Of a DNA stretch of 64,000 nt, positions 43,161-58,076 are shown in pieces; within the stretch, counting starts at the first letter, position 1, and every line of letters begins with the position of its first letter. The notes beneath the pieces are model-generated. The model saw nothing but the letters and a program-made list of their open reading frames with translations, was not told where the DNA came from and searched no databases. This DNA comes from Ecdyonurus torrentis (taxonomy: Eukaryota; Arthropoda; Insecta; Ephemeroptera; Heptageniidae): the NCBI GenBank assembly GCA_949318235.1, contig OX439136.1:17825786-17889785 (forward strand), read 5' to 3'. Made by a program: the position numbers and the translations under genes.

Positions 43161-43375
43161 CTGCACGGTCTTGAAATTTAAAGATTTTTGCATGTTTCTG
43201 ATGTCATAAACATGAATAGTCACGGAAATTGCATACTTTACAGTATTTTCACGTTCTCTCGTGGGGCTACATTAACATTCTGGTAAAATTGTCAAGAAGA
43301 TCCCATTTCTTGTTTATTAATTAAAAAGTACATGTTGTTTTATGTGGTCTATGACTATGTGGTCTATGGCTTTAA
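43161..43375 (+). mobile_element. Partial copy of the 47.3-kb TTAA element
   Basis: Shares with 47405-47606 the blocks TTTTTGC.TGTTTCTGAYGTC, AAATTGCATACTT.ACAGT, TCTCTYGTGGGGC.ACATT, ATTCTGGTAAAA, GATCCCATTT and CTATGSCTTTAA. Its 5' half could not be traced. The octamer is TGATGTCA here. Confidence 0.6.
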
Positions 43376-43695
43376 AATTGTCATATCAGTCGTGATTACG
43401 TAGTTGATAACTATTATATTACTTTTTAGTGACATCAAAATTCACAGTATAGCTATTTTGAATTTTATACTTTATAGAGCCTTTTACTACTAATCTAAAA
43501 TCAATTTTATTATTTATGAATTATATAAAAATTAATATCTTCAATGTTTTGTATTCTCTCTCTCTCTCTCTTTCTCTCTCTTTCTCGCTAAAAAATAATT
43601 TTTAAGTAATTTTAGTTAATTAAAATATCGTCCTCAAATTCCATCATTTTCGTTCAGATTTGTGGTTTTATAAATTCGTGGTAAAACTGTCATAT

Positions 43696-43726
<31 letters not shown>

Positions 43727-43979
43727 CATTTGTGGTCGTTTTTGTGACATGGTGCTTTTCATTATATAATATGTAATCTAAATTTTTTTAAATGAACAAA
43801 ATTTCACAAAGAATTAAAGCAAACCTCAAATTTAAACTTGTTATAATAAGTATACAACAATCTTTTTTTTTTTTTTCTGTATATATTTTTAATGACATTC
43901 GAGCTACATTTTGTTCATTTTTACACTTCTCCGACTTTTTAGACTTTTATTATTTTTAATAAAAATATTCACAATTTCA

Positions 43980-44012
<33 letters not shown>

Positions 44013-44147
44013 TTGCGAGGGGTTCAAGAAATATATAAAATAACAAATGATAATCTTTGTAATATTTTATCACATCAACACGTTTTCTATATTATGTCTG
44101 GAGAGAAAGAAATTTAATATATTTCAAGATGTGTTTTTATTATATAT

Positions 44148-44152
<5 letters not shown>

Positions 44153-44234
<82 letters not shown>
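44153..44234. repeat. (AT)n microsatellite
   Basis: About 40 units. Confidence 0.93.
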
Positions 44235-44240
<6 letters not shown>

Positions 44241-44807
44241 TAAAATATATTATAATAGTATAAAGTGATTTTTTTTTCTCCCGTTCTTCTTATTTTTATA
44301 TCTTTAATGGAACATACTATGGCGTAATGTACAAAAATATTCTTTTCGTGATGTAAAAAAAAAAATTAAAAATATATTTTTCGAGAGATTTTTCATTTTT
44401 TGTGGTCATTTCTCTTTCTCTCTCTCTCTCTCTTTCTCTCTCTTTCGAGCACGATTAGACTATTACTTTAATTTTTTTTCTTTTGCTCTTATATAAAGAA
44501 ATGTTTTGTACAAAAAAAAAAAAAAAAAAAAAAAAAGTGAAAAACTTTTACACGAAAATTACGAGAAAAATTATGGTTCATAACTTGTTTTTTTCTTCTT
44601 TTTCTTTTGCACTGACTTCTTGGTTGTAATTATTATTAACAAAGATATAATTGTCAAGTTTGCTACTACTTCTTTAAAAGGCATTAATTATTATAATTAG
44701 AACATTTTCTCTTGTAGGCTATTTTTATGGTACTTTTTTTTATCACCAAAATATATTTTCAAAGGCAACTTCAGTTTTATTAAGAGTGATTAGTTTTACA
44801 GTTTTAC

Positions 44808-44809
<2 letters not shown>

Positions 44810-44850
<41 letters not shown>
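44810..44850. repeat. Poly-T run (about 40)
   Basis: Uninterrupted T after a short GTTTTACA duplication. Confidence 0.88.
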
Positions 44851-44853
<3 letters not shown>

Positions 44854-45230
44854 ATTGAAATTTAGAATATTCTTTTTTTTTTCTTAATGAATTGTTTTTA
44901 TGAAACAAGTGTGGAAGTGTTTACCACGCATTCTGGCTTGCTTGATTAAATTGTAAAAATAATAATAATAAATAAACAAATTTTTATTAAATATAGCGAA
45001 TTATGAATAATTCAATGCAACTACAATTACAAATGATTTCTCTGTTCCTCTTTCTCTCTATTTTCTCTATAAAAACGTTGAAACTAAATAGCTGCTAAAA
45101 CAAATTTTTGAAAGCGTCGTATTTTAATAAACGTCCTTTATACGCATATAACAATGAGTATAAAAAAAGCAACAAAAATCAATAAAAATGGCATAAATTA
45201 ACAAAATTTTAGCAAAAGAGAATATATTTA

Positions 45231-45262
<32 letters not shown>

Positions 45263-45967
45263 TAACCTGGCATTGTGTTACAAAAGTTTCGACATGTATG
45301 GGTTTTTGGTCATTTATTTTCATGTGTTTCCCCCGAGTTGGCGTGTATTTAAACAGAAGTAATGTTTATTTTGTGGTTCGTATATATATACAACAAATAA
45401 GTGAAACTTTTCTATACTGGGATTTTATTGATCAAATTAGAACTTATATGACACTCGTGAATATAGGAGGTAATAATAGAAATTAACTAAAAATACTGAA
45501 AATTGAACAATAAATCTGCATAAAAACCTATTGTTAATTTATATTATACATATAGCTAAAAAATAGTTTTTTTAATTTTACCTTTAAGTTTTTTTTTTTT
45601 TTTTTTTAAAGTTATTTGTTAATTTTTTTTTTTCATGTGGTTTTGTATTTGAACCTGAAAACTAATTTAAAAAAAAATATGGCTCAAGCTCTTACAAACA
45701 TTATTTTAATAGAGAAAAAAGATAGAGAGCGAGAATGGTAGATAAAAGTTAAGTCAAATTTTATTATTTCAATATTATTGCTTATTCTTTCGTAAATTAT
45801 TATCAAAAAATATAAATAAAAACATCGCCCCAAAATAACATTAAATTTTAGTAGAATCTTTTGTTGTTTGTTATTATTATTATTTTTTTAATTACGTTTA
45901 TTATTCTATGTGACTTTCACATGATTTGAAACTCATTTTTTATATCGTTCGTTTTTATTTATTTATT

Positions 45968-45970
<3 letters not shown>

Positions 45971-46010
<40 letters not shown>
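45971..46010. repeat. (TA)n microsatellite
   Basis: 20 units. Confidence 0.93.
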
Positions 46011-46012
<2 letters not shown>

Positions 46013-46519
46013 AATATTTTTGTTCATTTATATTGATCTCTTTTCATGTTTATTTTTATTATTTATTTGTTATGTCACAAAAATTAACATGCAAATACGT
46101 TGTCATCCCTCGCGCTTATTCGATTCAAATCCAATAATTTATATGATTAAATTCCAAACCCTAACTGGTCAGAATTGCCATATTGTATATTATATATAAA
46201 AAAATATATATATATAATATATTTTTTATATATATGAGTATCGAATATAAAGGTCTTATATATTGGAACATAAAATGTTATTGTTTCATATTGGTATTCT
46301 GAACGTTATTTTTTTGTATAAATATTGTCATTTCTATTTTTATTTTCTATGAAACTAAACTTGAAAAAATATTCATTGAGATAAAAATGAGTTTTGAACG
46401 TATAGTATTATTGGTGGAGAAAACGTTTAGCTTTGTTACATTTGATTTTACTTTACTAAATTTAAATACACTTTTAATAAAAATACTGTAAAATAGTTCT
46501 TTTTGTAGAAAAAAATGTC

Positions 46520-46550
<31 letters not shown>

Positions 46551-46699
46551 GTGCCAATGATAATATAAAAATACTAACATTGAGCGATAATGTTAAGTTT
46601 TCAGAACTAACTAGACAAAATGTTACTTTGCATTATAAAAGCTATTAAATTGAGAGCTTCATTATCGTATACATTTCTTATTATTTTACTCATTGAATT

Positions 46700-46705
<6 letters not shown>

Positions 46706-46792
<87 letters not shown>
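46706..46792. repeat. (AT)n microsatellite
   Basis: About 43 units. Confidence 0.93.
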
Positions 46793-46797
<5 letters not shown>

Positions 46798-46885
46798 TAA
46801 TTTAATAATTTTCATTCGTACTCAATTTATCGATCATATAACACCTTTAATACCTTGATACTCGCGTAAAGAGCGACAGAGAGAA

Positions 46886-46920
<35 letters not shown>

Positions 46921-47288
46921 AACAATATTGATAATCTTGTATATGAAGTTGATGTTCTCAACATTCTCTGATGGTCCAATCACACGCTCTGCTTGCATCA
47001 GTTAATTGTTATCTTCTCCCTCCCTCCCTCTCGTAAACAACAACGTTAATAACGAAGCCCTGACATATCATGCGTACCCTCATTAAGTGTTTTCCCTCAT
47101 ATTAACAACCTACCTATACCTCTACAGCGAAATATTGCCTGTAATAAGTCACAAACACATAAGATTGTTATGAGACTAAGATGATAAGATATGTAACAAA
47201 AGTTTATCTTCATTTTTTTTTTTATCTTTGTAAGTAAAATATATATACCAAAAGTAACATTGCAATTAAAATATATCCTTTATATTAA

Positions 47289-47602
47289 AGGTATAGACAA
47301 CATTAAAACAATATCATATCACAAAAAACTTGATGATACTTACATACATTAATTGGTCTCAAAACCTAACCGTATTAGTGATCAAACAATTTTAATTTAT
47401 GCAATCTGCACAACATTTTCATACTAGTTTTTGCCTGTTTCTGACGTCATAAACAGAAATATTCAAGCAAATTGCATACTTAACAGTTTTTTCACTCTCT
47501 CTTGTGGGGCCACATTTATATTCTGGTAAAAATTATCATCAGTATTTTAGATCCCATTTTGTGTTTAATAGTTAAAAAGAACATATCATGTTTTCTATGC
47601 CT
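47289..47602. mobile_element. TTAA-flanked element with AGGYATAGA ends
   Basis: TTAA at 47285-47288 and 47603-47606 bracket 314 bp. Ends AGGTATAGACAACAT and, reversed, AGGCATAGAAAACAT are inverted repeats. It carries TGACGTCA at 47442-47449. End sequence and length resemble the 312-bp element at 6056, although the interiors differ. Confidence 0.7.
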
Positions 47603-47606
47603 TTAA

Positions 47607-49471
47607 TATGATTTTCCTATTTTTTTTATAATGGTATAATTCACATTAAAATCTTGATTTCGTGGTAACTTCTTATTTTATTTTTTGTATTAAATTTAAT
47701 TGATGGTATAATATTGAATAATTTCTAAAATTCAATATATTTGGCTCCCACCTTTTGAGGTAGCATTTTAAGTTCAATGGTAATAACATTTATCTATACG
47801 GTACATTATCTACCCCTTTGATCATCAAATATTAGCTAAAAATTATTGGTGCATAAGGGAAGTGATACTTCAAAACTTAACAATTTTCACCTTATACATA
47901 TGATTTTTTTTTAATCGTTATATCTGTAAGCAAAATTATGATTAGTAAATCATAATTATACAGTAATCAAATAGTCACAATAAAGTATTATACTATTCTC
48001 ATATATTCATTCATCAAAAAAAATGCATTTTTTTATATTTTAATTTTATGCTTGTTTATTGCTATTTTCTTTTCATCCGCTATAATATAATTAAATTATA
48101 TTCTATATAAGTTAATTATAATTTTAATGTCCTATACTTATTACCAATTAAAATAGGTTAATATTTATAATCATGATTACAAATTATAATTATCATAAAT
48201 AATTATTATTTGGAATTTATAATACAAATATATTAAATAATATATATTTTATTATTTAAAGTGTACGTTATAGCAAAGTATATTTTAAGTACAATAATAT
48301 AGTTATACTATGGTTGAATTAAAAAAAAAAATATTAAAATGACTTCAATCACTTTTTTTCTCCTAATACTACAGACACAGTTTACATAAGTATGTAAAAC
48401 CGAAATGCAATATAACTGTAACTTAATCAGTTTCAATTTAATTTCAATTCTAATTTATCAATTTATGACGTTTTGAATTATAACGTATTGCTCCACTAGG
48501 TATTTCCATAAGTAATTTATGGAGGGAAAAATAGTTAGATTTTTATTACTGTATATAGTCTCTAAAGATGTGTAATATGTTTTAATTATATTTGATATCA
48601 TCGTTGTAACATTAAATTTCTAGCACTAAAAAAAAAAAAAAAAAAAAATGTTGCATTCGACTTACTTATCTTGTAAAACTTTCCATTTAAAAAATGTTAT
48701 ATCCGGATGCAAAAAAAAAAAAAAGTGCATTATGTATATTGTGTAATACGTGTGATAAAACTGCATAGGAAATGTTAGACACTCGAGAGAAAAAATAAAA
48801 ATAACTCCCCTATTTGAACGAAAAATGAAAGTGGTTATAGTAACATTTAACCTTAACTGCCCCACAAAAAATTATGAGTAACATTAATAATTTTTGAAAA
48901 CTTGTATATATAGGGGAGAAGTAAAAATGTATTTCTCAAAATGTTTGTCTTCATAAGCTTTAAAAATTACATTGCCACTTTCTCGGTGGTTTTACATTTT
49001 TTTTTTTTTCCTTTTACTTCTTTTTCTTTTGCGTGGATGAAAAGATTAAAAAATAATAAGATTTCTCTTCTTGAAAAGAAAGGTCAAGCTTTTGTGAATT
49101 TTTAATTAATTTACCATTTTCTTTTAATTAAATCAATATCAGACACATTCAATAAAGATTTTTATCGTGACTTTGAAAATAAAATGTTATATGGTTTTAT
49201 TAGATTACTTTTCTCGTTTGAAGCAATCTTTCTGTTACTTTGAAATATTATAATTGATCGTATTTAAATTTCAAGAGATTAAATGAGTGAATAATCATAT
49301 TTTGTTTCAATAATAAAGAATTGAAATAAAAATTTGAATTATGATGATAAATAGAAAGTATGTTAAATTTAAAATTGTTCTGTCATCAGTCATCAGCTAT
49401 ACACAATCACAGAGTATTTCATGTTTTTGAGCTTTCCAAAACTTTTATTATTATTTAGAAAACTATTGTCT
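47607..49471. other. Gene-free stretch
   Basis: AT-rich unique sequence; A runs near 48628 and 48710. No exon recognised. Confidence 0.45.
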
Positions 49472-49622
49472 AATAAAGGACCAACTGTTTTGAGGCTGAA
49501 TTTAAGCAATTTAGGTCACATCCACTTTTGTTTCTACTTACTATACATGCGCAGTACGTTAAAACGGAAGTGGATGTGAGCAAAATCGTCTAAAGTCGGC
49601 TTTAAAACAGTTATTCCTTTAT
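49472..49622. mobile_element. Foldback element (AATAAAGGA ends)
   Basis: AATAAAGGACCAACTGTTTT and CACATCCACTTTTGTTT pair with AAAACAGTTATTCCTTTATT and AACGGAAGTGGATGTG. The loop carries ACATGCGCAGTACG. Confidence 0.65.
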
Positions 49623-50015
49623 TTGCTCTATCGTAGAGAAAAAAACTAAACAAAACACACAGATGGACACGAGACGTATCTTTACAGACTCGATATAAGA
49701 AGGTTTTGTCACCTATTTCCTTGTAATGAACGTGAGTATTAAATACGTTATTTGTGAATAAATTGTTTAAATACCCAGGGATACTAGCATTTAAAGATTG
49801 CTATACAGTATGCAAAATAACGTATAATATTTTGTAATGTAATTTCAAATGTTACAAATATTAAGCTGCTTATATAATTTATATAATATTTGTATATAAA
49901 AAATTAAATTTTATAATGGTTTTTGGCTTAAAAATAAATTCTTTTTTATACATATTATACACATACATAGATATTATAAAAAAAAAATTATACGCTTTCG
50001 CATTACAAGTAGGAT

Positions 50016-50047
<32 letters not shown>

Positions 50048-50233
50048 TAATATATTATTATTGCTTTTAAGTTTCCTTGTAGAGTTAGCAAGGTAATTGT
50101 TAATTATGCAAATTTCTATTCTGGTTTAAATTAGGTAATTTGCAATGCTTTACAGAAGCAAAATTTTTAATGCTAACTTTTTTTTTAAAGGAAATTTGTA
50201 AAAGAAAAATTGCTTCGTTTTAACTACATTTTT

Positions 50234-50235
<2 letters not shown>

Positions 50236-50276
<41 letters not shown>

Positions 50277-50290
50277 TCTCTTTCTCTTTT
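50236..50290. repeat. (CT)n to (CTTT)n microsatellite
   Basis: CT units grade into TTTCTC units, then a short T run. Confidence 0.9.
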
Positions 50291-51323
50291 TTAAGGAGGC
50301 AAATTACCAGAAAATTAAATTGCTATCTTAGAAATGTAAAACTAAAACTTGACTACATACAGATGAAATGTTTCTTGTAAATTTTGTCTCGACAAACATA
50401 ATGCAAAGATGATAATGGAACTAATTGAGTCATTAAAATTTTAACTTACATTATTAAAATGACAATAGTTTGAAGTTTTGTACTTACTTAGTCAGCTAAG
50501 TTGTTGTTGTTTTATGCGTAAGAAATATTATAATTTAGGTTTTTAAAATTTGAAATATTTTTAAATCCTTAAATTCATTGTTTAATTGTATATTTTTTTA
50601 TTAGTTAATTAATTAATTAATTAATACCAGGACTAACTATTTTTTATCCCAAGTCGCAGTACCCTTCCACTACAATATAGTATACTAATACAATATATTG
50701 ATTACAATAAGTAACTACTGTATGCCACTTTTACCTACTGATGATTTAGGCAATTTTAAAGTTTGCAATATCAAGTATTATATATTATTTTAATTAAGAA
50801 TTTGTATGAAAAAGAAAGGTATTTTGAGGCAGTATCTCGCAAAATACAATTGAAATATTAAAATACTTTTATTACTGTATTTATTAATATATTATTTCAT
50901 GTTATATAATGAAAAAGATTTATTTGTATATCCATTTCTTTTTTAAGTTTATTGAATTTTAAAACTTTAAACAAAACTTCAAACATAGACTATTAGTTTA
51001 TACACAACTTTTCAAGAAAACAAATTTTTGCTTTTAAAATATAATATAGAAGATAATAATTATATTAATAAATGAATGTTTTTAAATAAATGATGATAAC
51101 ACAAAAACTTACTTATATATATAATAATAATATAACTTTAGCACTAAGGTTTGTAACAAATTGTTTATGAATAAGATTGAGGTTGTTGTATGTATGTGTA
51201 ATAAAGTTTTGTATGTGTGTGTGTGTGTGTGTGACAAATAATGTAAAATCTCGAGACAGAGGAATCCAATTTCACCTTTACTTATAAGAAAATGTCTCCA
51301 GGGAATACTATTGCACTGACTTG

Positions 51324-51325
<2 letters not shown>

Positions 51326-51410
<85 letters not shown>
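51326..51410. repeat. (CT)n microsatellite
   Basis: About 42 units. Confidence 0.95.
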
Positions 51411-51412
<2 letters not shown>

Positions 51413-53749
51413 AACGAATACGTCTTAGTCTGACGAATTGTGTTCCTTATTCTTCAACGTTAAACTTTACATAAGAGTTGTGTCAAAATTTTGAGATTTT
51501 AAATTTTCTAATAAATATTAATTTTGTTTCATTTATCAGACACTTAAATATTATATATAATCTCAATTTATTTACATTAAAAGCTAATATTTTCAGTTTA
51601 GAGTGAGCTGTCTAAGCGTTTTGTAAGATGCAAAAGTCAATTTAAGTTGAGTTTAAATAAAATGATTGTATATATATTCAAATGCAGTTTTTAATAATTG
51701 CATTTGATAAGGTAAAAATTATATGTCTGGTACCTGGCCCAATTTTACATGTAACCCAAATGATAGTGTTAGAATTTTAATTATATTATTGTGACAATAC
51801 TGCCTGAAAATATGACCATTGAAACTTGATATAATGAATAAAAGCAGTAGGAAAATGGAATTGCGGAATGGAAATTTCTTTTGAGGACGGGAGTAAATTT
51901 AAAACATATCGATGAAAAACAAAATAGTTTATCTATTAATTAGCATTCCATTTGGTACATAATAAATGCACAGAGAATACCTACATTAAATTATGTCTAT
52001 AGTAACTTAAGTAGAATTTAAAATTGTTTAAATAATAATTTGTATTCATATAATTATATTGCAATATCAGGATATGGAGATGGTGTTCATGATCTAAATA
52101 TTTTTATGAACTTAGGAAATATAAGTAAGAACAATAAAAAAATATCGTGAAACTCCAAAAATTGTAATAAAAAAATGCAGAGAAAAGTAAAAAAATAAGG
52201 TTGGACATAGTGAGGCTTGCAATAATCTACTGTATTTTATTGAAAGAGAAAAATAAAAAAAAAAAATTATTAAAGATAAAACAGCATACCTTGACAAATT
52301 TAGTTTAATAAATAATAATAAAAACTACCAACGTTAATTTCATATCGTCACTGTATAAGATATCGAGCAGTCAGCAGTTGCATTTTTTTAAAAACTGCGC
52401 ACTTATTTTAGATAATTAAAATTTTGATATAAAAATATTGCATATCCCTCCGTCTTGAGTCAAAATTTTGAGTACAAAAATGAGTACTACTAACTACTGA
52501 GCGATGTAAAGATTACTTTAAAGTATAATTTCCATGTTGATATATTCTTAATTCAGTTTGATAATTCTTAAAGAAATAAAGTATCATATAGATTATGACT
52601 TTAAATAAGATACCTAAAGTTAAAACACAGACAGTAAAAGCTATAGAGTTATAAGTTTGACAAGATCTTCGTATACTTAACTACCTTTGGGATTTATCTA
52701 TCATATCATGACATGAAAATCTTAAAACTTTTTAACACTTAAATTTGTTTTAATTACTTTAATATGTATTTAATTTAAAAGAAAAGTGTTCATTAATTTT
52801 AGATTTATAAAAAGTTTTTATATATATAAAAAAAAGTGTATTTTCTTTAAACTTTTATACAGAATTTTATCCTGGAAAAGCGAAAAGGGGTAAGTTTTTA
52901 AGAAAGTTGAATTTTATGAAAATATATTTATTTCCGTTTATAGAAGTTTGTTTTCTTTTTAGCAGTTCTTATTTATTTATGTGTCATCTTTATTTATTTA
53001 TTTAAATTTTTCTTATGTGTATTACCGTATTAACTATATAGCATTTATTGAGGCATATAAAAAGGTATCATTCTATGGCATATTCAAATCAAATTGCTTT
53101 TCTTCTTTTTTTTTTTTCCCTAAACTTATCTTTTCACCAACAGTTTTCTTCTTATAACATTATCTGCTAGATAGAAAAATAAAAAGAAGAAAGAACTCAA
53201 GTGAAATAGAAAAAGATTTTACACTTCATTCACACAAATAGAATGATTTTATCATATGATTTTTTTTTTATAGAAAGTAAATAAGCTCATTGGGTGCCAC
53301 ATATAAAGTGTATTAGAGTAAGATGAAAATTCTCCTAGGACAACATGGCATTTGGAATTGAGAGAGTGATGCGTCTCAATGAATCTTATTCCCAATATAC
53401 TCAACGTGGCAAACTTTAGAGATTTCCTTCTTTTCTGTTGTATACACATATACGAAATCTGAAATGTAGATAAACTGTGCGTGGACGTGAAGAAATTGCT
53501 AAATCAGCAAGAATCAAACGATACCTGCAGACTATGTATATACACGTAAAAAACTAGTTTTCAATCTAATCAATTTGCATAAATAAATTTTCGAGTTAAA
53601 ATATAGGTAGTATAATTTTTAGTGATGATAATTTTAAGCAATCGTTAAGAAGTCGATAAATTAATTGTTTTGAATTCTCTTCAATTTACTTCATTTTAAA
53701 TTGTGGTTTTCATCTATAGTATCTAATGCCATCAACTTTTTGTAAGCAA

Positions 53750-53863
<114 letters not shown>

Positions 53864-55039
53864 CACAAAACAAAGAAAAATTATAATTAACATTACATTC
53901 AAATCAAAAGTAGTACTGAAAATTTTCAGTGAAAAGTAATATCTTTCTCATTAGAACATTAAAATTTAAAGTATAGAATAAAATTATAAATATAGGTTTT
54001 AATAATTTTTTAATAATTTTAAAGTTAAAAAAAAAAAAGTTTTATTTTTATATAGCATGGGTTATAGTTAAATTAGCAAGTATTTTATTATGATTGTCCT
54101 ATAAACATAATTATATTTTTTACTAAATTTATTTTATAGTCATTAATCTCTTAGTCAGACTGTTCAGACATTTTCATACAGCTTAGTAAACCAATGCTCT
54201 CTGATTGCTTAAATAAAGTAAAAAATGGTTCCAAAAATCTGTATCATTTTGTAGGAAGCTATTTCAAATTTATGATACCTTTCTTTTTTACCAGTGTTTC
54301 AAATAAGAAAGAAAGGGATAGCGTACAGCCCGGTACAGTATAATATAGAAATTTTGGGAAAAGGTATGAATCACTTTAAAAACAGAAAGCAACGGTGCAT
54401 GAAACACAAATGTAAAAGTCATTCTTTAAATAAGAAAGAAAAAAAAAAAAAAAAAAAAAAGCACTCTGCATCTTTTTTTTTTTTTTTTTTTTTTATATAT
54501 ATATACCTTTAAGTATCTTTAGTAGAACACGAGAAAGAAAGAGAGTTATTTATTTTTAACTGTCAAGAGGATAAAATGTAGAGCAATAATGATATAAATT
54601 GTACCTTAATATAACCACTACAAATTTGTAGCTTCTGTATATAGCTTGTTAAATAAGACATAATAATACTTACAATTATCTGGATTTCTAAAACATTTTT
54701 AACTACAAGTTTTGTAAGAAGAATTATTTTTAATAAAGCTAAATGGTGAGAGTAGTAATATAACATGAAGATAGAAATCAGCTCTAATTTTAATAAATAT
54801 ATAGTTTTAGGTTTTCTTACTCTCTCTCTCTCTCTCTCTCTCGCTCCAACATTAATATTTACAAGAAATTGCATCTCTTATTTGTATTATTATTATTATT
54901 TAAATAAGTAAGGTGAACGAGTATGGCTGACATTTATCAGGTCTAAACCTTGCCCTTACAGTTTTTTTTTCTACCGATGACGATTAATTCTTTATTTACT
55001 TATTTAAAAAAAAGTGTACTAATAAATAATACTAAATTT

Positions 55040-55043
<4 letters not shown>

Positions 55044-55083
<40 letters not shown>
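55044..55083. repeat. Poly-A run (40)
   Basis: Uninterrupted A. Confidence 0.9.
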
Positions 55084-55085
<2 letters not shown>

Positions 55086-56821
55086 TGAAAAATAATGCAA
55101 AATTTAAAATGCAGATAATTTTAAACTGATTCTTTTATTAATAACTATAGATGTCATTAATTATTTTTACTCAACTTAAATAAATTAACTGATGCTGTAA
55201 CATGCTCCAGATATTGAATTAAAAATTGAAATTAAAATATATTTAAATCGAAAACAGGACTCTTACAAACATAGATAACAAATTAATATTACCGTCTGTA
55301 GCCATACAATTTTGTTTTATATAATAACTTTCGTTTACTCTCATATTAATAATAATAAACTTCCTTGAAAACCCACGTTTTAGTTGTTTTAACAATAGAA
55401 TAAGATTTCTATTTTTAGAAACCGACATACAACAATTTTTTTTCCTTCCAATCTTTCAATGTGATCATATTTTGTGAATAAATTCTAAAAATAAATCCTA
55501 TTTCTTAGTAGATGTTTGACGTCTTTATATAGTGTAGGTGTTTAAAGTGGTGTAGATAGACAATGACAAGTCCAATGAAGTGTGGTAGGTACACACTCTC
55601 AAGGATTCGTTTCTCTCCTCTCTTTCTGGTTAGTGATAGACAAACGTATTTGATCGATCTTTATGTCCTATACACGTGCCTCTTCGTTATTTAAACCTAA
55701 CTTCCTTTAGAGAACAACGTAAAGTCCTTGTGAAATAAATACAGAATACCATGGAACTATTTCTTATTTGTATGCTAATAATTTTATTATGAATAATATG
55801 AATGAGCTAAACTAATGATTTTTGGGGCAATATTAGAGAACATATTTTGAAAGAGTATAATTAGTAGATTCTATTGAAGTCAATGTTTACCTTTATTAGT
55901 TATATTTCAGTAATTAATTTATTCATTAAAAAAAATAACTTTAAGAAGCCTGTAACGTAATTTTTCGTTAATCGTATGTTTGAATTTGCAGTGGAGTTCG
56001 ATCCTCTTTTGCAAATTTTTACGCATGCATTTAAAAAAAATTAATTTCAGAGCAAAATATCGTTCTTATTTTTCTAAATAACAAATAATATATAAAATAA
56101 TATTGTTGTTTTATATAATTAAACCATATAGGCAAAGTTCTTTATTAAATAAAATAAAAACTTTCAACACGAAGAAAAAAAAATAGTGCTCAATGCATTA
56201 ACTTAACTTTTATTCAAATTATAACACATGAAATAATTTATTCAATCAAATTACTATAGCAATATTTTTTCTTTCATTTTTTTTTTATTATTATTATTTT
56301 GATCAAAATGTAAGTACTTATACCTTCTATCTTCTTATAATACTTTTTTTTTTTTTTTTTTTTTTTTTAGAAACTTGAAAAAAATATAAAGATGGCAAGC
56401 AGTACATATTTAAAATAACAAACTTTTTCAATGTATAAAATATCCAAACGCGAATTATGCATGATATGATATTATAAAAAGTATATGGTATGAAAAAAAA
56501 ATTGTTTGAAAAAAATATGAAAAGAGATGAGTTTTTAAAATACATGAAAAAATAAAGATTTTCTTGTTAAAAAAAAAAAAAAAAAAAAACTTTTCTTCTT
56601 CATGTAGTTTTATTTTGTTAAAATAAAAATTGCTTGGATATGATAGTAAAATTTTTGATAAAGAAATTTCATAATAATGTATACAACAGAAAGAAGCAGA
56701 AGACGTAGGAAAAAAAAGTTATATAAAAAAACTTAGATTGTATGGGCTTCATTTTTAAAACTTTATTTCAAGTAAAATGGTTATTGTTACAATAAAGAAA
56801 AAATATATTATAGAGTATGTA

Positions 56822-56979
<158 letters not shown>

Positions 56980-57035
56980 GTAGCAAAAACGGAAGATACT
57001 TTTGAAATGAGAAATGGGAATCATTTGTATGGATT

Positions 57036-57038
<3 letters not shown>

Positions 57039-57098
<60 letters not shown>
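57039..57098. repeat. (TC)n microsatellite
   Basis: About 29 units, separated from the previous array by ~60 bp of unique sequence. Confidence 0.93.
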
Positions 57099-58045
57099 CC
57101 CAAATTGTAGTATAACAAATTCTGATAAAATATTACAGACAATATAATATTTGATAAAGGTTTTTAATAAATTCTATAATGGTCATTTTGTTAGAATGCA
57201 TTTTTTTTCTTCATATATAAAATCAATATATATTCGAAACATTGAAGTAATTCACAATTTCAAATCGTCGTTCAAAATGTTCTGGTTGCTTTTGCTATTT
57301 AATGACAAAATATTTAAGTTCAAATTTACACTATTTTGCGTTCGGAGATTAAGGACACTTTGTTACGTTTATAATGCTATACTACGGTGAAATATATGAA
57401 TGGACAAAATGTAGTAGTTATGACGTATTTGTAGTTTGGTTTTTCGTATTTTCTTTTCTTCAAATATTGTTGTTTACATTTCAGTTCCCATTTCATAAAA
57501 CTAAAACATTTGAGGCTTATTTTTATTTATTTACTTCCGTAACAAATATTTTCATATAAAAATAGGTTTGTTTTTGAGAAACAAAAGCACGAATCATTTA
57601 TTAAATTTGTTAAGTATTATGTGATTTATCGTTAAAAACATTTTTTTTTTCTATTGAAAGGATGAAAATAATTACGTGTTTTTTTTCTGTCTTTTCTTTG
57701 TAGCAGCTAATTCAATCAAGAACTAATTAATATTTCTCTTTAAAACTCCACTTTTTATTATGAAAAGATGAATATGAATCAAAAACCGCTTTTCATTAAC
57801 TGATCAAACACTTTAATATAGTTATCAAAACTCTTTCTTTCAATTGAAGTACCAAATTAATAGATATTTCAGCTTAAAACTTTTTTTTTTTTTTTTTTTG
57901 AATTCTTTACTTTCAATATAAAAAGATCAAACGACAAAGTCAGTTCAACCATGCCATACGTTTTAAGAGAAAATAATATTTCACAACATACATGTATTAT
58001 AAATTATTTACATAGTTTGCAGGATTCTTATGCTTCTTTTTTTAG

Positions 58046-58076
<31 letters not shown>

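Larger units (their letters stand above)
43376..47284. other. Gene-free stretch rich in simple repeats
   Basis: Short CT/CTTT arrays at 43556-43585 and 44410-44446, T runs near 43699, 44810 and 45231, A runs near 43982, 44511 and 46521, AT arrays at 44.2, 46.0 and 46.7 kb, and a GA-rich tract at 46875-46920. The less AT-rich patch 46930-47110 has no identity I can give. Confidence 0.5.

Noticed and set aside
53252..53449. Minus-strand 65-codon frame with ordinary residue composition
   Set aside because: No splice-bounded structure, family motif or repeat of the sequence was recognised.
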